From contig NZ_BMDV01000002.1 of NCBI RefSeq assembly GCF_014636095.1, forward strand, positions 398,811-462,810: 64,000 nucleotides of DNA. The letters are read 5' to 3'. Position 1 is the stretch's first letter. Each line of letters begins with the position of its first letter. The notes under the pieces were generated by a model. That model was not told where the DNA came from and did no database searches. It worked only from the letters and a program-made list of their open reading frames with translations. Below, one piece after another: positions 54,504 to 62,591 of the stretch. This DNA is from Acinetobacter modestus (GTDB lineage Bacteria > Pseudomonadota > Gammaproteobacteria > Pseudomonadales > Moraxellaceae). A program made the position numbers and the translations under genes.

Positions 54504-54887
54504 TTATGAATTGGCTTTGCAATAGAAAGTAAGCGTTGTTTGATAGTCATCATCTTTGGCTAATGAAGCATTTTTACCTGTAATCGTTCCAAGTACACCC
54601 GCAGCAGCTTCAACCAATTTGCCTGTTTGTTCATCGACTACACCTTTTAAAACGCCTTGATATGCAGTTTTCTCATCAACCACTACTGGTGATGTATTTC
54701 GGGTACAAGTTTTTTGAGCGGCACTAATGGCATTATTTTTAGCGATCAAATTGGTTTTACCAATTCCCGTCACTTCATATTGATTATTTTCTTTTTGGAT
54801 CGCTAAGGTGTTGGTTGGTGTAGATGCACATGCGGTGAGCCCGAGTACCAAGCCACCTAATAAACTCATGATTAACGTTTTTTTCAT
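54504..54887 (-). CDS. Lipoprotein, unknown function
   Basis: A 127-residue lipoprotein. The signal peptide (MKKTLIMSLLGGLVLGLTAC) ends in a lipobox (LTAC). The mature part resembles a small alpha/beta domain: YEVTGIGKTNLIAKNNAISAA, a Cys in KTCTRN, and another Cys in the final FYCKANS, possibly forming a disulfide. Ser at +3 and no Asp at +2 suggest outer-membrane sorting. Convergent with the preceding lipoprotein gene. No family name can be assigned with confidence. Confidence 0.75.
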   Translation of the reverse strand: MKKTLIMSLLGGLVLGLTACASTPTNTLAIQKENNQYEVTGIGKTNLIAKNNAISAAQKTCTRNTSPVVVDEKTAYQGVLKGVVDEQTGKLVEAAAGVLGTITGKNASLAKDDDYQTTLTFYCKANS

Positions 54888-55082
54888 TGCTTGTTCTCAA
54901 GTAGTTACCTAATTGGATTATTTGAACATATTATTTTTAATTGCTTTTGCAGGTTATGTACAGTTTGTAGTGACGCTCTGTTAAATTTCTCAAATTGATG
55001 ATTAAGCAAGGATTAAACGTGGTGGAAATTGGCTAGATTATGCTAATCTAAACAAATCCTTGTGTTAGTTAGATTCATGTCA

Positions 55083-55661
55083 ATGACGGACTCAAATATA
55101 GAGACAATTCATCAAAATATTCATCAACGTCAATCTATTGGTCAGCTTGTTGAACCAGCGCCAAATTTACAACAACTCGAAAAAGCAGTACAAGCTGCAT
55201 TGACTGCACCTGATCATCATCGTTTAAAACCAACACGTTTTGTGATTGTAACACCTGAGCAACGAGCGGCTTTTGGTGAGTTTTTAGCAAATGCTTTAGC
55301 TGATATGGGCGAAAATGACCCTGCACAATTAGAAAGAGTGAAGCATCATCCATTTCGCGCGCCTTTACTTGTTTTAGCCTTAACTACGATCCAAGATCAC
55401 CCAAAGGTTCCGCACTTCGAACAAATTTTAAGTACGGGTGCCGCTGTTCAAAACTTCTTACTCTCATTACAAGCACAAGGTTTTGCGAGTATGTGGCGTT
55501 CTGGTGCAGTTGTAGAATCCAATTGGCTTAAGCAACAATTTGGCTTAAAAGAGCAAGATTTGATTTCGGGTATTATTTATATTGGAACAGCTGCTAAAAC
55601 GATTGCACCTCGTGCAGAAATAGAGAGTCAAGATTTTTTAAAAGTATGGCAACAAGTTTAA
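55083..55661 (+). CDS. Nitroreductase family protein (YdjA-like)
   Basis: A 192-residue FMN-dependent nitroreductase-fold protein of the small YdjA type. The FMN phosphate region is HQRQSIGQLVEPAP, the ring contact HHRLKPTRFVIV, and the C-terminal GFASMWRSGA and IIYIGTA match the group. It uses NAD(P)H to reduce nitro or quinone-like compounds; the natural substrate is unknown. Starts at 55062 or 55077 are also possible; 55083 (MTDSNIETIHQNI) fits the homologues best. It lies before gpsA on the same strand. Confidence 0.85.
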   Translation: MTDSNIETIHQNIHQRQSIGQLVEPAPNLQQLEKAVQAALTAPDHHRLKPTRFVIVTPEQRAAFGEFLANALADMGENDPAQLERVKHHPFRAPLLVLALTTIQDHPKVPHFEQILSTGAAVQNFLLSLQAQGFASMWRSGAVVESNWLKQQFGLKEQDLISGIIYIGTAAKTIAPRAEIESQDFLKVWQQV

Positions 55662-55708
55662 TCTTATTGATGAATGATTAAAGAAAGAAATTGGTTTCAG
55701 GAAAAAAA

Positions 55709-56782
55709 ATGACAGAGTTAAAATTTAGTGATTTAGTTGAGCCTGTGGCAGTAGATCAAAAAACAGCATTAAGAATTACTGTATTAGGTGGTGGAAGTTT
55801 TGGTACAGCAATGGCAAATTTAGCTGTACGCAATGGTTGCGATACCATGATTTGGATTCGAGATGCGGCTGTAGCAGAAGAAATTAATCAAACACATATT
55901 AATAAACGTTATTTACCTGATTATCCATTAGAGCCAGCTTTGCGCGCTGTTGCTGATTTAGAATTAGCAGTAAGAGATCGAGATATTATTTTGGTCGCAA
56001 TTCCGAGTCACTCATTTCGTGATGTTTTAAAACAAATTGCGCCGTTTATTACAGCCCAAGCAGTAGTTTCATTAACCAAAGGAATTGAAGCAAAAACCTT
56101 TAGTTTCATGAGTGAGATTATTCGTGCAGAATTACCAGAAGTTCCTTACGGCGTTTTATCAGGTCCAAATCTAGCAAAAGAAATTATGGCAGGTATGCCA
56201 TCAGGAACAGTGATTGCAAGTGAATCGGAATTGGTACGTTATGCGGTACAACATGCTTTGCATAGTGCGTTATTCCGTGTGTTTGGTAGCGATGACGTAC
56301 ACGGTGTAGAACTGGGTGGAGCATTAAAAAATATTTATGCAGTTGCGATGGGTATGGGTGCTGCTTATAACATCGGTGAAAATACCAAAAGCATGATTTT
56401 AACCCGTGCTTTGGCGGAAATGAGTCGTTTTGCAGTCAAGCAGGGTGCAAATCCTTTAACTTTTTTAGGGCTTTCTGGTGTAGGTGATTTATTTGCAACT
56501 TGTAATAGTCCATTAAGTCGTAACTATCAAATTGGTTTTGCACTCGGTTCGGGTAAAACACTTGATCAAGCAACTAAAGAGTTAGGTCAAACAGCTGAAG
56601 GGATTAATACCATTGTCCAAGTACGTGCTAAAGCACAAGAACTGGATGTTTACATGCCGATTACCAATGCTTTATATGAAGTTATTTTTGAAAATGCGCC
56701 ACCAATGACGATCGCTTTATCATTGATGAAAAATGGTCATCGTAGTGATGTAGAATTTGTTTTACCACATCATGAAGTTTAA
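55709..56782 (+). CDS. gpsA: Glycerol-3-phosphate dehydrogenase [NAD(P)+]
   Basis: A 357-residue cytoplasmic enzyme that makes sn-glycerol-3-phosphate for phospholipids. The Rossmann motif (VLGGGSFGTAMANLA) is near residue 24, followed by SLTKGIE, LSGPNLAKEIM, the catalytic Lys region ELGGALKNIYAVAMG and GENTKSMILTRALAEM. The N-terminus carries about 18 extra residues before the Rossmann fold compared with E. coli. It forms a run with the nitroreductase and sixA (57 bp downstream). Confidence 0.96.
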   Translation: MTELKFSDLVEPVAVDQKTALRITVLGGGSFGTAMANLAVRNGCDTMIWIRDAAVAEEINQTHINKRYLPDYPLEPALRAVADLELAVRDRDIILVAIPSHSFRDVLKQIAPFITAQAVVSLTKGIEAKTFSFMSEIIRAELPEVPYGVLSGPNLAKEIMAGMPSGTVIASESELVRYAVQHALHSALFRVFGSDDVHGVELGGALKNIYAVAMGMGAAYNIGENTKSMILTRALAEMSRFAVKQGANPLTFLGLSGVGDLFATCNSPLSRNYQIGFALGSGKTLDQATKELGQTAEGINTIVQVRAKAQELDVYMPITNALYEVIFENAPPMTIALSLMKNGHRSDVEFVLPHHEV

Positions 56783-56839
56783 TCAGAAAACTGTCATCAA
56801 TCATTGTTAATATATAGGTATAAATAATAAGGTCGTTTT

Positions 56840-57295
56840 ATGCAGTTAACTTTAGTACGTCACGGTGAAGCATCTCCAGCAATTAACGGTAATGATACGC
56901 AACGCCCATTAACAGTGCGTGGACATCAACAAGCAGAGCAAACAGGACATTTTTTAAAAGATGTCATTCAGCCTGAAATTTTTATTGTTAGTCCGCTATT
57001 ACGTGCCCAAGAAACTTTGGCACACATCAAGGCTCATTTTCACGGTATTCCTGTTTTAATTTGCGATAAAATTAAACCTGATGATGATGCTAAAGATGCA
57101 ATTGAATGGTTATCTAAATTACCCTATGAATCCATTGCTGTGGTCTGTCATATGAATGTAGTTGCACATATCGCAGAGCAATTGACCCATGAGAATTTTA
57201 ATCCGTTTGCATTAGCAGAAGCACGTATTTATGATCAAGCTGTGATTGCCAATGGTTTATCAACACAAAAGAATCGTTTTATACCAACACTATAA
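56840..57295 (+). CDS. sixA: Phosphohistidine phosphatase SixA
   Basis: A 151-residue single-domain histidine phosphatase. The catalytic His is in LTLVRHGEASP, SPLLRAQETL has the conserved Arg, and VVCHMN carries the second His. SixA removes phosphate from histidine-phosphorylated HPt or phosphotransferase proteins in E. coli. In this genus its partner is not visible in the window. It lies between gpsA and gspL on the same strand. Confidence 0.92.
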   Translation: MQLTLVRHGEASPAINGNDTQRPLTVRGHQQAEQTGHFLKDVIQPEIFIVSPLLRAQETLAHIKAHFHGIPVLICDKIKPDDDAKDAIEWLSKLPYESIAVVCHMNVVAHIAEQLTHENFNPFALAEARIYDQAVIANGLSTQKNRFIPTL

Positions 57296-57333
57296 TTTAT
57301 ATATCCGCGATAGGATAAGGGTACTGAACACCG

Positions 57334-58473
57334 ATGCTGTATATATGGATGCCCGAAACCAATGGAACATGGTATTGGTCGGCAGGGGAAAATTGGTTAC
57401 AGGCAAATAGTCTTGAGCAGTTGATTCAGGACTTACAAGCGCATAATGGAAAAGAGGCGATGGTCTATTTTCCAAGTCGTAATGCGCAAATCTTGCAGCA
57501 ACCTATGACAAAAATGCACTACAAGCAGTTAGGGCAAGAAGGGCTTAAATACTTATTAGAAGAATATGTGACTTTGCCAATCGATCAAATGAAGGTGGTT
57601 CATCATTTTCAAAATGATCAGCTTAATGTGATGGGCGTGGCTCATTCCACAGTTGAGACATGGCAACACGCACTTAGTCTTTTGCCAATTCAAATTGCAG
57701 CGTTTTTACCTGATTTTCTAATATTGCCAACACCAGAAGAAAACCAAGTTGTGATTGCAAACCTGTATGATCACTTATTGGTAAGAGAATCGGAATGGTC
57801 TGGTAATTCAGTGGATGACTTGGGATTATTCCTCGAGTTTCAAACACCTGAAACGAACTATAAGCTGGCAAATCTTAATTCAACTGAATTAGCAACTGTT
57901 ATGGCTGCTTCAAGCCAAGATCAATACACTGAATTTAGTTACCAATTTCAGCCCTTGGCAAAGGCAAAACAGCATCCATTTAATGTTTTGCCAAAATCCA
58001 AGAATGCAGAAGTTCAGTGGTCAGGTTATTGGAAAGCTTCAGCATTGGTTTTGGTTGCCGTTATTTTTGTTCAATTAGGTTATGATGCTTTGCGTTGGTC
58101 TAAACTAAAAAAAGTGGCTGATCAGACATCGGCTCAGGCGATAGATCAATATAAATTCTGGTTTGGTGAAAATAGTCGCGTTACTGAGCAAAACATTAAA
58201 AGTCAGTTTGAAAGTCAATTACGTATGAGTCAGCTAGGTGATACACAAGCACTTTCGTTGTTGAGTAGAGTAGGACCGATTTTAATGCAGAAACAGATCA
58301 TTGCTCAGCAAGTCAATTATGATGCTTCGACTTTAGCAATGTCATTAAAAGCTAAATCCGCAGATGACTTACAAGGATTAACTCAACAATTAAACCAACA
58401 AGGTTTCCAAGCTGAATTGGGTAACGTTCAAGCAGATTCGATTGGTGCGATTGGGGTGGTAAAAGTAAAATAA
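57334..58473 (+). CDS. gspL: Type II secretion protein GspL
   Basis: A 379-residue inner-membrane component of the type II secretion platform. The N-terminal 220 residues are the cytoplasmic actin-like domain that binds the GspE ATPase. One transmembrane helix (about residues 233-253, ASALVLVAVIFVQLGYDAL) leads to a periplasmic ferredoxin-like domain that meets GspM. The start is supported by the MLYIWMPETN N-terminus. Its stop overlaps the gspM start by one base. The other gsp genes are elsewhere, as known for Acinetobacter. Confidence 0.9.
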   Translation: MLYIWMPETNGTWYWSAGENWLQANSLEQLIQDLQAHNGKEAMVYFPSRNAQILQQPMTKMHYKQLGQEGLKYLLEEYVTLPIDQMKVVHHFQNDQLNVMGVAHSTVETWQHALSLLPIQIAAFLPDFLILPTPEENQVVIANLYDHLLVRESEWSGNSVDDLGLFLEFQTPETNYKLANLNSTELATVMAASSQDQYTEFSYQFQPLAKAKQHPFNVLPKSKNAEVQWSGYWKASALVLVAVIFVQLGYDALRWSKLKKVADQTSAQAIDQYKFWFGENSRVTEQNIKSQFESQLRMSQLGDTQALSLLSRVGPILMQKQIIAQQVNYDASTLAMSLKAKSADDLQGLTQQLNQQGFQAELGNVQADSIGAIGVVKVK

Positions 58474-58952
58474 TGAAAGCATTAACAGGTCTACAAAATA
58501 GTTTCGATCAAAAAATTGAAACCTTAAATCAATATTTACAGAGCTTATCTGTACGTGAACGCGTGATGGTAATTTTCACAACAGTTTTTTTAGTTGTTGT
58601 GATTATTGGTTTTGCATTATGGAAAATGCATGCTTTGGCCGAGCAACAGCAAAAACGTTTAAATGAATTAAAAGATTTAACGGTTTGGATGCAAAGTAAT
58701 GCAGCAACAATGAAACCTGCAAATGATCTGGAGCTATCAGCAGCAGATAAAATTCAACGTACGGCACAACAACAAGGCTTATCAGTTTCTTCACAGCAAA
58801 ATGGTGAGCAAATTCAAATTGTCGCTGAACATCAAAATTATGCTGTTCTTGCAAACTTTTTAATGCAACTCTCTCAAATGGGGTTAAGCATCCAAAAAAT
58901 GGACATGGTTTCAAATAACAATCAAATCAAGTTAACTGCGACCGTGCAATAA
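58473..58952 (+). CDS. gspM: Type II secretion protein GspM
   Basis: A 159-residue partner of GspL. A short cytoplasmic start is followed by one transmembrane helix (about residues 30-50, VMVIFTTVFLVVVIIGFAL), a coiled-coil stretch and a periplasmic ferredoxin-like domain ending in MVSNNNQIKLTATVQ. GspL and GspM form the platform base that links the ATPase to the pseudopilus. The overlapping start with gspL (TAATG) indicates tight co-expression. Confidence 0.9.
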   Translation: MKALTGLQNSFDQKIETLNQYLQSLSVRERVMVIFTTVFLVVVIIGFALWKMHALAEQQQKRLNELKDLTVWMQSNAATMKPANDLELSAADKIQRTAQQQGLSVSSQQNGEQIQIVAEHQNYAVLANFLMQLSQMGLSIQKMDMVSNNNQIKLTATVQ

Positions 58953-58986
58953 ATATAAAGGAGCTTGTAGCTCCTTTATATTTATA
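58948..58986. terminator. Strong terminator after gspM
   Basis: A 15-bp perfect stem, TAAATATAAAGGAGC / GCTCCTTTATATTTA, with a 5-nt loop. It overlaps the gspM stop codon and faces the convergent histidine kinase gene. Confidence 0.88.
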
Positions 58987-58998
58987 GATTCATCATGA

Positions 58999-60252
58999 TT
59001 AACTCTGAATAACTCTAATGATGGTTTGACCACGCTTGGACTGAACATCCATGACAGAATGAATTTTCTCAAGACGAATTTTCATGCTACGTAAACCAAT
59101 ATTGACATTTGCACTATTCACTTCATCGACATTAAAGCCGATCCCATCATCTTCAATCTCTAAAATAATTTGTTTAAGGTCAGAAAAATACAAACGAACA
59201 ATGACTTTCTTGGCGTAGCTATGTTTGATGACATTGGTAAGTGCTTCTTCTGTAATCCGCAATAATGTCAAACATTCCAATGCACTAGGTTGTGAATGCC
59301 AAACTTCTGCAAAATCCCAAACAGATTGAATACTTAACTCATTGAAAATTTGACTAAATCTATGTCTAACAGGCGCTCCCCATAAAATAGGTGTTTTCGG
59401 AACTTCACCTGAGACACTTGATCCACTGTCGATGACTTCTCTGAGATCATCACGTAGCAGTTTCAGAATAGATAAGAACTGTTGGTTATCAAAATTTTCT
59501 TTACTTTGGCTAATCACACCAATAGAACGAACTAAAGAACTGCCTAAAATATCATGTAAATCATGAGAAAATTGTAGTCGCTCCTGACGTCTCATTCTTT
59601 CTAATTCTGTTTGATGAATGTTTAAAATATCTTTGACATTACTGATAATTAATAATGTTGAAAAAATCAGCAGCCCAAATAAAAAGCACAATTGTATTTG
59701 AAACCAATCATGATCTGTGTGCACTGTTTGAAAAATAATTTTCTGATCGATGAGAGGGACTATAAAAATTAAACCTGATGATAGAAAAATAATTTTGATC
59801 ACTTTGTCTATCATACTATAGCTATTTACAGCGAAGATTTTTGGAAATTTTAAGCCAACAATGCACGCCGAAAAAAGGAAAGAAATAAGCAAAGTAAGTT
59901 CTAATTTTGAATTTAGATAAGCGAAATAAAATAATATAGGAATAAAAATACTAACCAGAATAAAACTGAATTTGAAAGAAAAAGATTGATTGAACTTATA
60001 TAAAACTGCTTGAGCAAATGAGAAAAATACACCTAAATAAATTAAGCTGAAAAAGAAATACCAATGAGGTGTTTTTTGAACAGGGGCTAAATGCAGAATT
60101 AATAAACTAGATCCTGTCATCATTAGGAAAATTGATAACCAAGAAATAGAAGGAGGTAAATATTTTTTTAAAGTTGTGGTTAGTAAAATAGCACCAAATG
60201 CTATGATGAAAATAGGAATAAATAGGTTAAATGAATTTTGAATAATCGACAT
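58999..60252 (-). CDS. Sensor histidine kinase, NarL/DesK-type
   Basis: A 417-residue membrane sensor kinase. Seven or so hydrophobic helices fill residues 1-205 with almost no external domain. The HisKA_3 dimerisation helix has its phospho-acceptor His at about residue 230 in QFSHDLHDILGSSLVRSI. The ATPase domain shows EEALTNVIKHSYA (N box), EIEDDGIGFN (G1) and NIGLRSMKIRLEKI. The lack of a large sensor domain suggests it senses the membrane or a small molecule. It lies 25 bp after its partner regulator on the same strand. Confidence 0.9.
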   Translation of the reverse strand: MSIIQNSFNLFIPIFIIAFGAILLTTTLKKYLPPSISWLSIFLMMTGSSLLILHLAPVQKTPHWYFFFSLIYLGVFFSFAQAVLYKFNQSFSFKFSFILVSIFIPILFYFAYLNSKLELTLLISFLFSACIVGLKFPKIFAVNSYSMIDKVIKIIFLSSGLIFIVPLIDQKIIFQTVHTDHDWFQIQLCFLFGLLIFSTLLIISNVKDILNIHQTELERMRRQERLQFSHDLHDILGSSLVRSIGVISQSKENFDNQQFLSILKLLRDDLREVIDSGSSVSGEVPKTPILWGAPVRHRFSQIFNELSIQSVWDFAEVWHSQPSALECLTLLRITEEALTNVIKHSYAKKVIVRLYFSDLKQIILEIEDDGIGFNVDEVNSANVNIGLRSMKIRLEKIHSVMDVQSKRGQTIIRVIQS

Positions 60253-60277
60253 TTATTTATAATTTCTTTCCCAATTT

Positions 60278-60982
60278 TCAGAATAAACCCAATGAATATG
60301 CAATTTTTATTGCTTTAGAACGACTATCTACCGCAAGCTTACTATATATATTGCGTAAATGAGCTTCTACGGTATAACGCGATAATCCTAATTCATTTGC
60401 TATATCTTGATTGTTAAATCCTTGAGTAACGTAATCTAGAATTTCTAATTCTCTTGCAGATAAATTTTCTGGTGAGTTTTTAATCTTTTGTGGCTTTTTG
60501 ACCATATTTGTTAAAATAATCTGAGCAAGAAAAGGGTCGATTGGTATGCCGCCTTTTAAGATTTGCTTAATAGACATGAGGACTTCAAAATCATCTCGCT
60601 CTTTTAATAAATAACCAGTTGCACCTGCTTGAATCGCTTTAAAAATAGCCTCTCTTGTACTCCATGCAGATATAACTAAAATTGGAACAGTGGGATTCTT
60701 TTGGCGTAAAGTTCTGATTAGTTTAGTGCCATTACCATCGGGTAGGCCCAAATCGACTAGAGCAAAAGCAATTTTTTTTGCTTTTACTGAGGCTATTGAT
60801 TGGTCCAGTGTATTAGAAAAGATTAAATCTTCATTATTGTAATTAAGATCTATTAATAGTTTTTTTAATCTATTTTGAATAATGCTGTCATCTTCGACAA
60901 TCAATACCGGTTTAGGTAAGTCGAATGAAAATAGAGGGCTGTCAAAATGTGCTTCTTTTTCTATCGTTTGTTCGATCATCAT
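60278..60982 (-). CDS. Response regulator, LuxR/NarL family
   Basis: A 234-residue regulator. The receiver domain has the acidic pair in LIVEDDS, the phospho-acceptor Asp at residue 77 in ALVDLGLPDGNG, and Lys in GYLLKERDDF. The C-terminal LuxR HTH reads LSARELEILDYVTQGFNNQD, then IANELGLSRYTVEAHLRNIY. The frame can start at TTG three codons earlier. It is first in a two-gene unit with the sensor kinase. Its targets may include the neighbouring surface genes (inference). Confidence 0.9.
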   Translation of the reverse strand: MMIEQTIEKEAHFDSPLFSFDLPKPVLIVEDDSIIQNRLKKLLIDLNYNNEDLIFSNTLDQSIASVKAKKIAFALVDLGLPDGNGTKLIRTLRQKNPTVPILVISAWSTREAIFKAIQAGATGYLLKERDDFEVLMSIKQILKGGIPIDPFLAQIILTNMVKKPQKIKNSPENLSARELEILDYVTQGFNNQDIANELGLSRYTVEAHLRNIYSKLAVDSRSKAIKIAYSLGLF

Positions 60983-61257
60983 AATTATCAAGTAGTGAAG
61001 CTTTTTTAATTATAAACATGCTTTCTATATTTTCTATATTTTTTTAATAATAATTCATTTATTTATTTTAAATTAATACTTGTTTTAATTTTTAATAATA
61101 ATAAACGATAACTTATTAATTATCATTATTATTAATCTATATTTTTTAATATCTGATTTTTATACTATAATTCACCTAAAAATTACTTTAATTTTAACTT
61201 TTAAAAATATTCTGTAACTTATGCTTTACGTTGTATTCCTCAAATAATTATCTCAGT
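60983..61257. other. Very AT-rich intergenic region upstream of the two-component system
   Basis: About 275 bp, one of the most AT-rich stretches in the window, with many A/T tracts and short inverted repeats (for example GATAActtattaatTATC). It must carry the promoter of the two-component unit and is a plausible binding zone for nucleoid proteins. No coding sequence is seen. Confidence 0.5.
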
Positions 61258-61298
61258 ACAATGAATCTAGTTTGAATTAACATATCTAGATTCATTGT
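61258..61298. repeat. 13-bp inverted repeat after the tail-collar gene
   Basis: ACAATGAATCTAG and CTAGATTCATTGT are perfect inverted copies separated by 15 nt. There is no T run on the minus strand, so it is not a classical terminator of the tail-collar gene, though it may stabilise the mRNA end. Confidence 0.6.
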
Positions 61299-61311
61299 GA
61301 TAAAAATACAA

Positions 61312-61911
61312 TTATTGTCGTGAAGGATAAATGCCTTCCAAGCTAATGATGTAATACAAGCCTAAATATGGGTTTGTTATATTAATTGGTTGTCCAGAAC
61401 CTGTATTAGAAGTGGTTTGCAAAGGTATGGTCACTTGAGCACTACCTTGTATTGCTTTCATGTTGACTGGTTGGGCTACATTTTGAGCGAAAGTATCAAG
61501 TGTTCCACCTGTGGTTGTATCATTCGCATTTGCCCAGATAGCATCTGTTGGACTTGATGTATTACCACCAGCAGAACTTGCTTGAGGAGTAAACGTTACT
61601 GCTGCAGAGACAGTTTGAGCTGCAATCACATGGTTATGAGGTGGTAAGTTATTCGCTAATATGGTCGTACTATTATTACCAGCCGCCTGACCAAGCTGTG
61701 CATTAGTATTTACGCCTAGCGCAAATCGATTTACTAAATTCGGTAATGCAAATGTTCTCACACCATCACCACCATAGGTTGTACCTAATAAACTGAATAA
61801 TGCTTGGTATTGTGCGATCGAAAGTAATTGTCCATTACAAATAGCCCAGCCGCGAGGGACAAAGTTGTACGGAACAAGAATAATTTCACCAACAAATGGA
61901 TCTGCGCTCAT
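61312..61911 (-). CDS. Phage tail collar domain protein (Mdp-like)
   Basis: A 199-residue protein of the tail-collar/microcystin-dependent-protein family. It has the family opening VGEIILVPYNFVPRGWAICN, then GQLLSIAQYQALFSLLGTTYGG, the TFALPNLVNRFALG motif and NNLPPHNH with paired His. The C-terminal half is Gly/Ser/Thr/Asn-rich beta sequence ending in the aromatic YYIISLEGIYPSRQ. No signal peptide is present. These proteins come in chromosomal clusters unrelated to intact phages; their role is not settled. No phage genes surround it. Confidence 0.85.
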   Translation of the reverse strand: MSADPFVGEIILVPYNFVPRGWAICNGQLLSIAQYQALFSLLGTTYGGDGVRTFALPNLVNRFALGVNTNAQLGQAAGNNSTTILANNLPPHNHVIAAQTVSAAVTFTPQASSAGGNTSSPTDAIWANANDTTTGGTLDTFAQNVAQPVNMKAIQGSAQVTIPLQTTSNTGSGQPINITNPYLGLYYIISLEGIYPSRQ

Positions 61912-61983
61912 ATAATTTTTTCCTTTTAGTTTTCAGAAGTGTTGTTAGTCATTGTTGTGTAAGTCATTAAAATTGATCTTGAG

Positions 61984-62368
61984 TTAGGCGCATACCCCCA
62001 AAACATCGTATTTTTCTTGGATTGCTTTGAATTTTCGATTTATCGATTTGCGATAACTATAAATAGTTTCAATTGTTAGATTGAGCTGTACGGCAATATC
62101 TGAACTACATAGATCTTGGGTCAATAGCTGAACGATGCTGCGTTCTCTAGAGGTAAGATTGTTTAGGAATTCTGAATAATAGGGGCAAAATTGAATTAAG
62201 CAGGCGCGGTGATGGATTTTTAATTTCTGGTAAATATTTTCTTGATGGGTTGTGACAGTACGTTCACTGATGTGTAGTTTGATGGATATTTCTTTAACGC
62301 GATAATTGTATACCAACATTTAAAAAAATTTGACGTTCGCGCTTGCTTAGTCTTTCTAAGATACTCAT
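61984..62368 (-). pseudogene. Tandem-HTH LuxR-type regulator, split by a one-base frameshift
   Basis: Two frames together encode a regulator of about 127 residues with two LuxR/GerE helix-turn-helix domains and no receiver. The first 16 codons from the ATG ending at 62368 read MSILERLSKRERQIFL, then the frame drifts and stops at 62294-62296. The continuation starts at 62319 as MLVYNYRVKEISIKLHISER and includes a second HTH (LTSRERSIVQLLTQDLCSSD). Removing one base from the T3 run at 62319-62321 restores one frame. It is divergent from the collagen adhesin gene and is a candidate local regulator. As written, only re-initiation at 62319 would make the second half. Confidence 0.7.
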
Positions 62369-62591
62369 GTTTAATCCTTGTTTTTAATGATAAAAAATAT
62401 TTAATTTTTTCTTGTTTTGTTTTCACGTTATTAAATGTGAGTTGAAGATGATTTACATCATTGAAATTTGTTATTCCAAACAGTTTTTTTTATCGATATT
62501 TTTTTATTTTTCTACCAAATTTCAATGATTCTTTATTACTAAAAATACTCTCTAATTTATGTGTTTATATTCACAAAAAGAAGGGAATAGT

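Noticed and set aside
61312..61911. A prophage indicated by the tail-collar gene
   Set aside because: There are no other phage genes, integrase or attachment sites nearby; this family commonly occurs alone.
62322..62328. A7 tract as a phase-variation switch of the LuxR gene
   Set aside because: Gain or loss of a base in this tract puts a TAA directly before the second start, so slippage here does not restore the full reading frame; only a change at the T3 next to it would.
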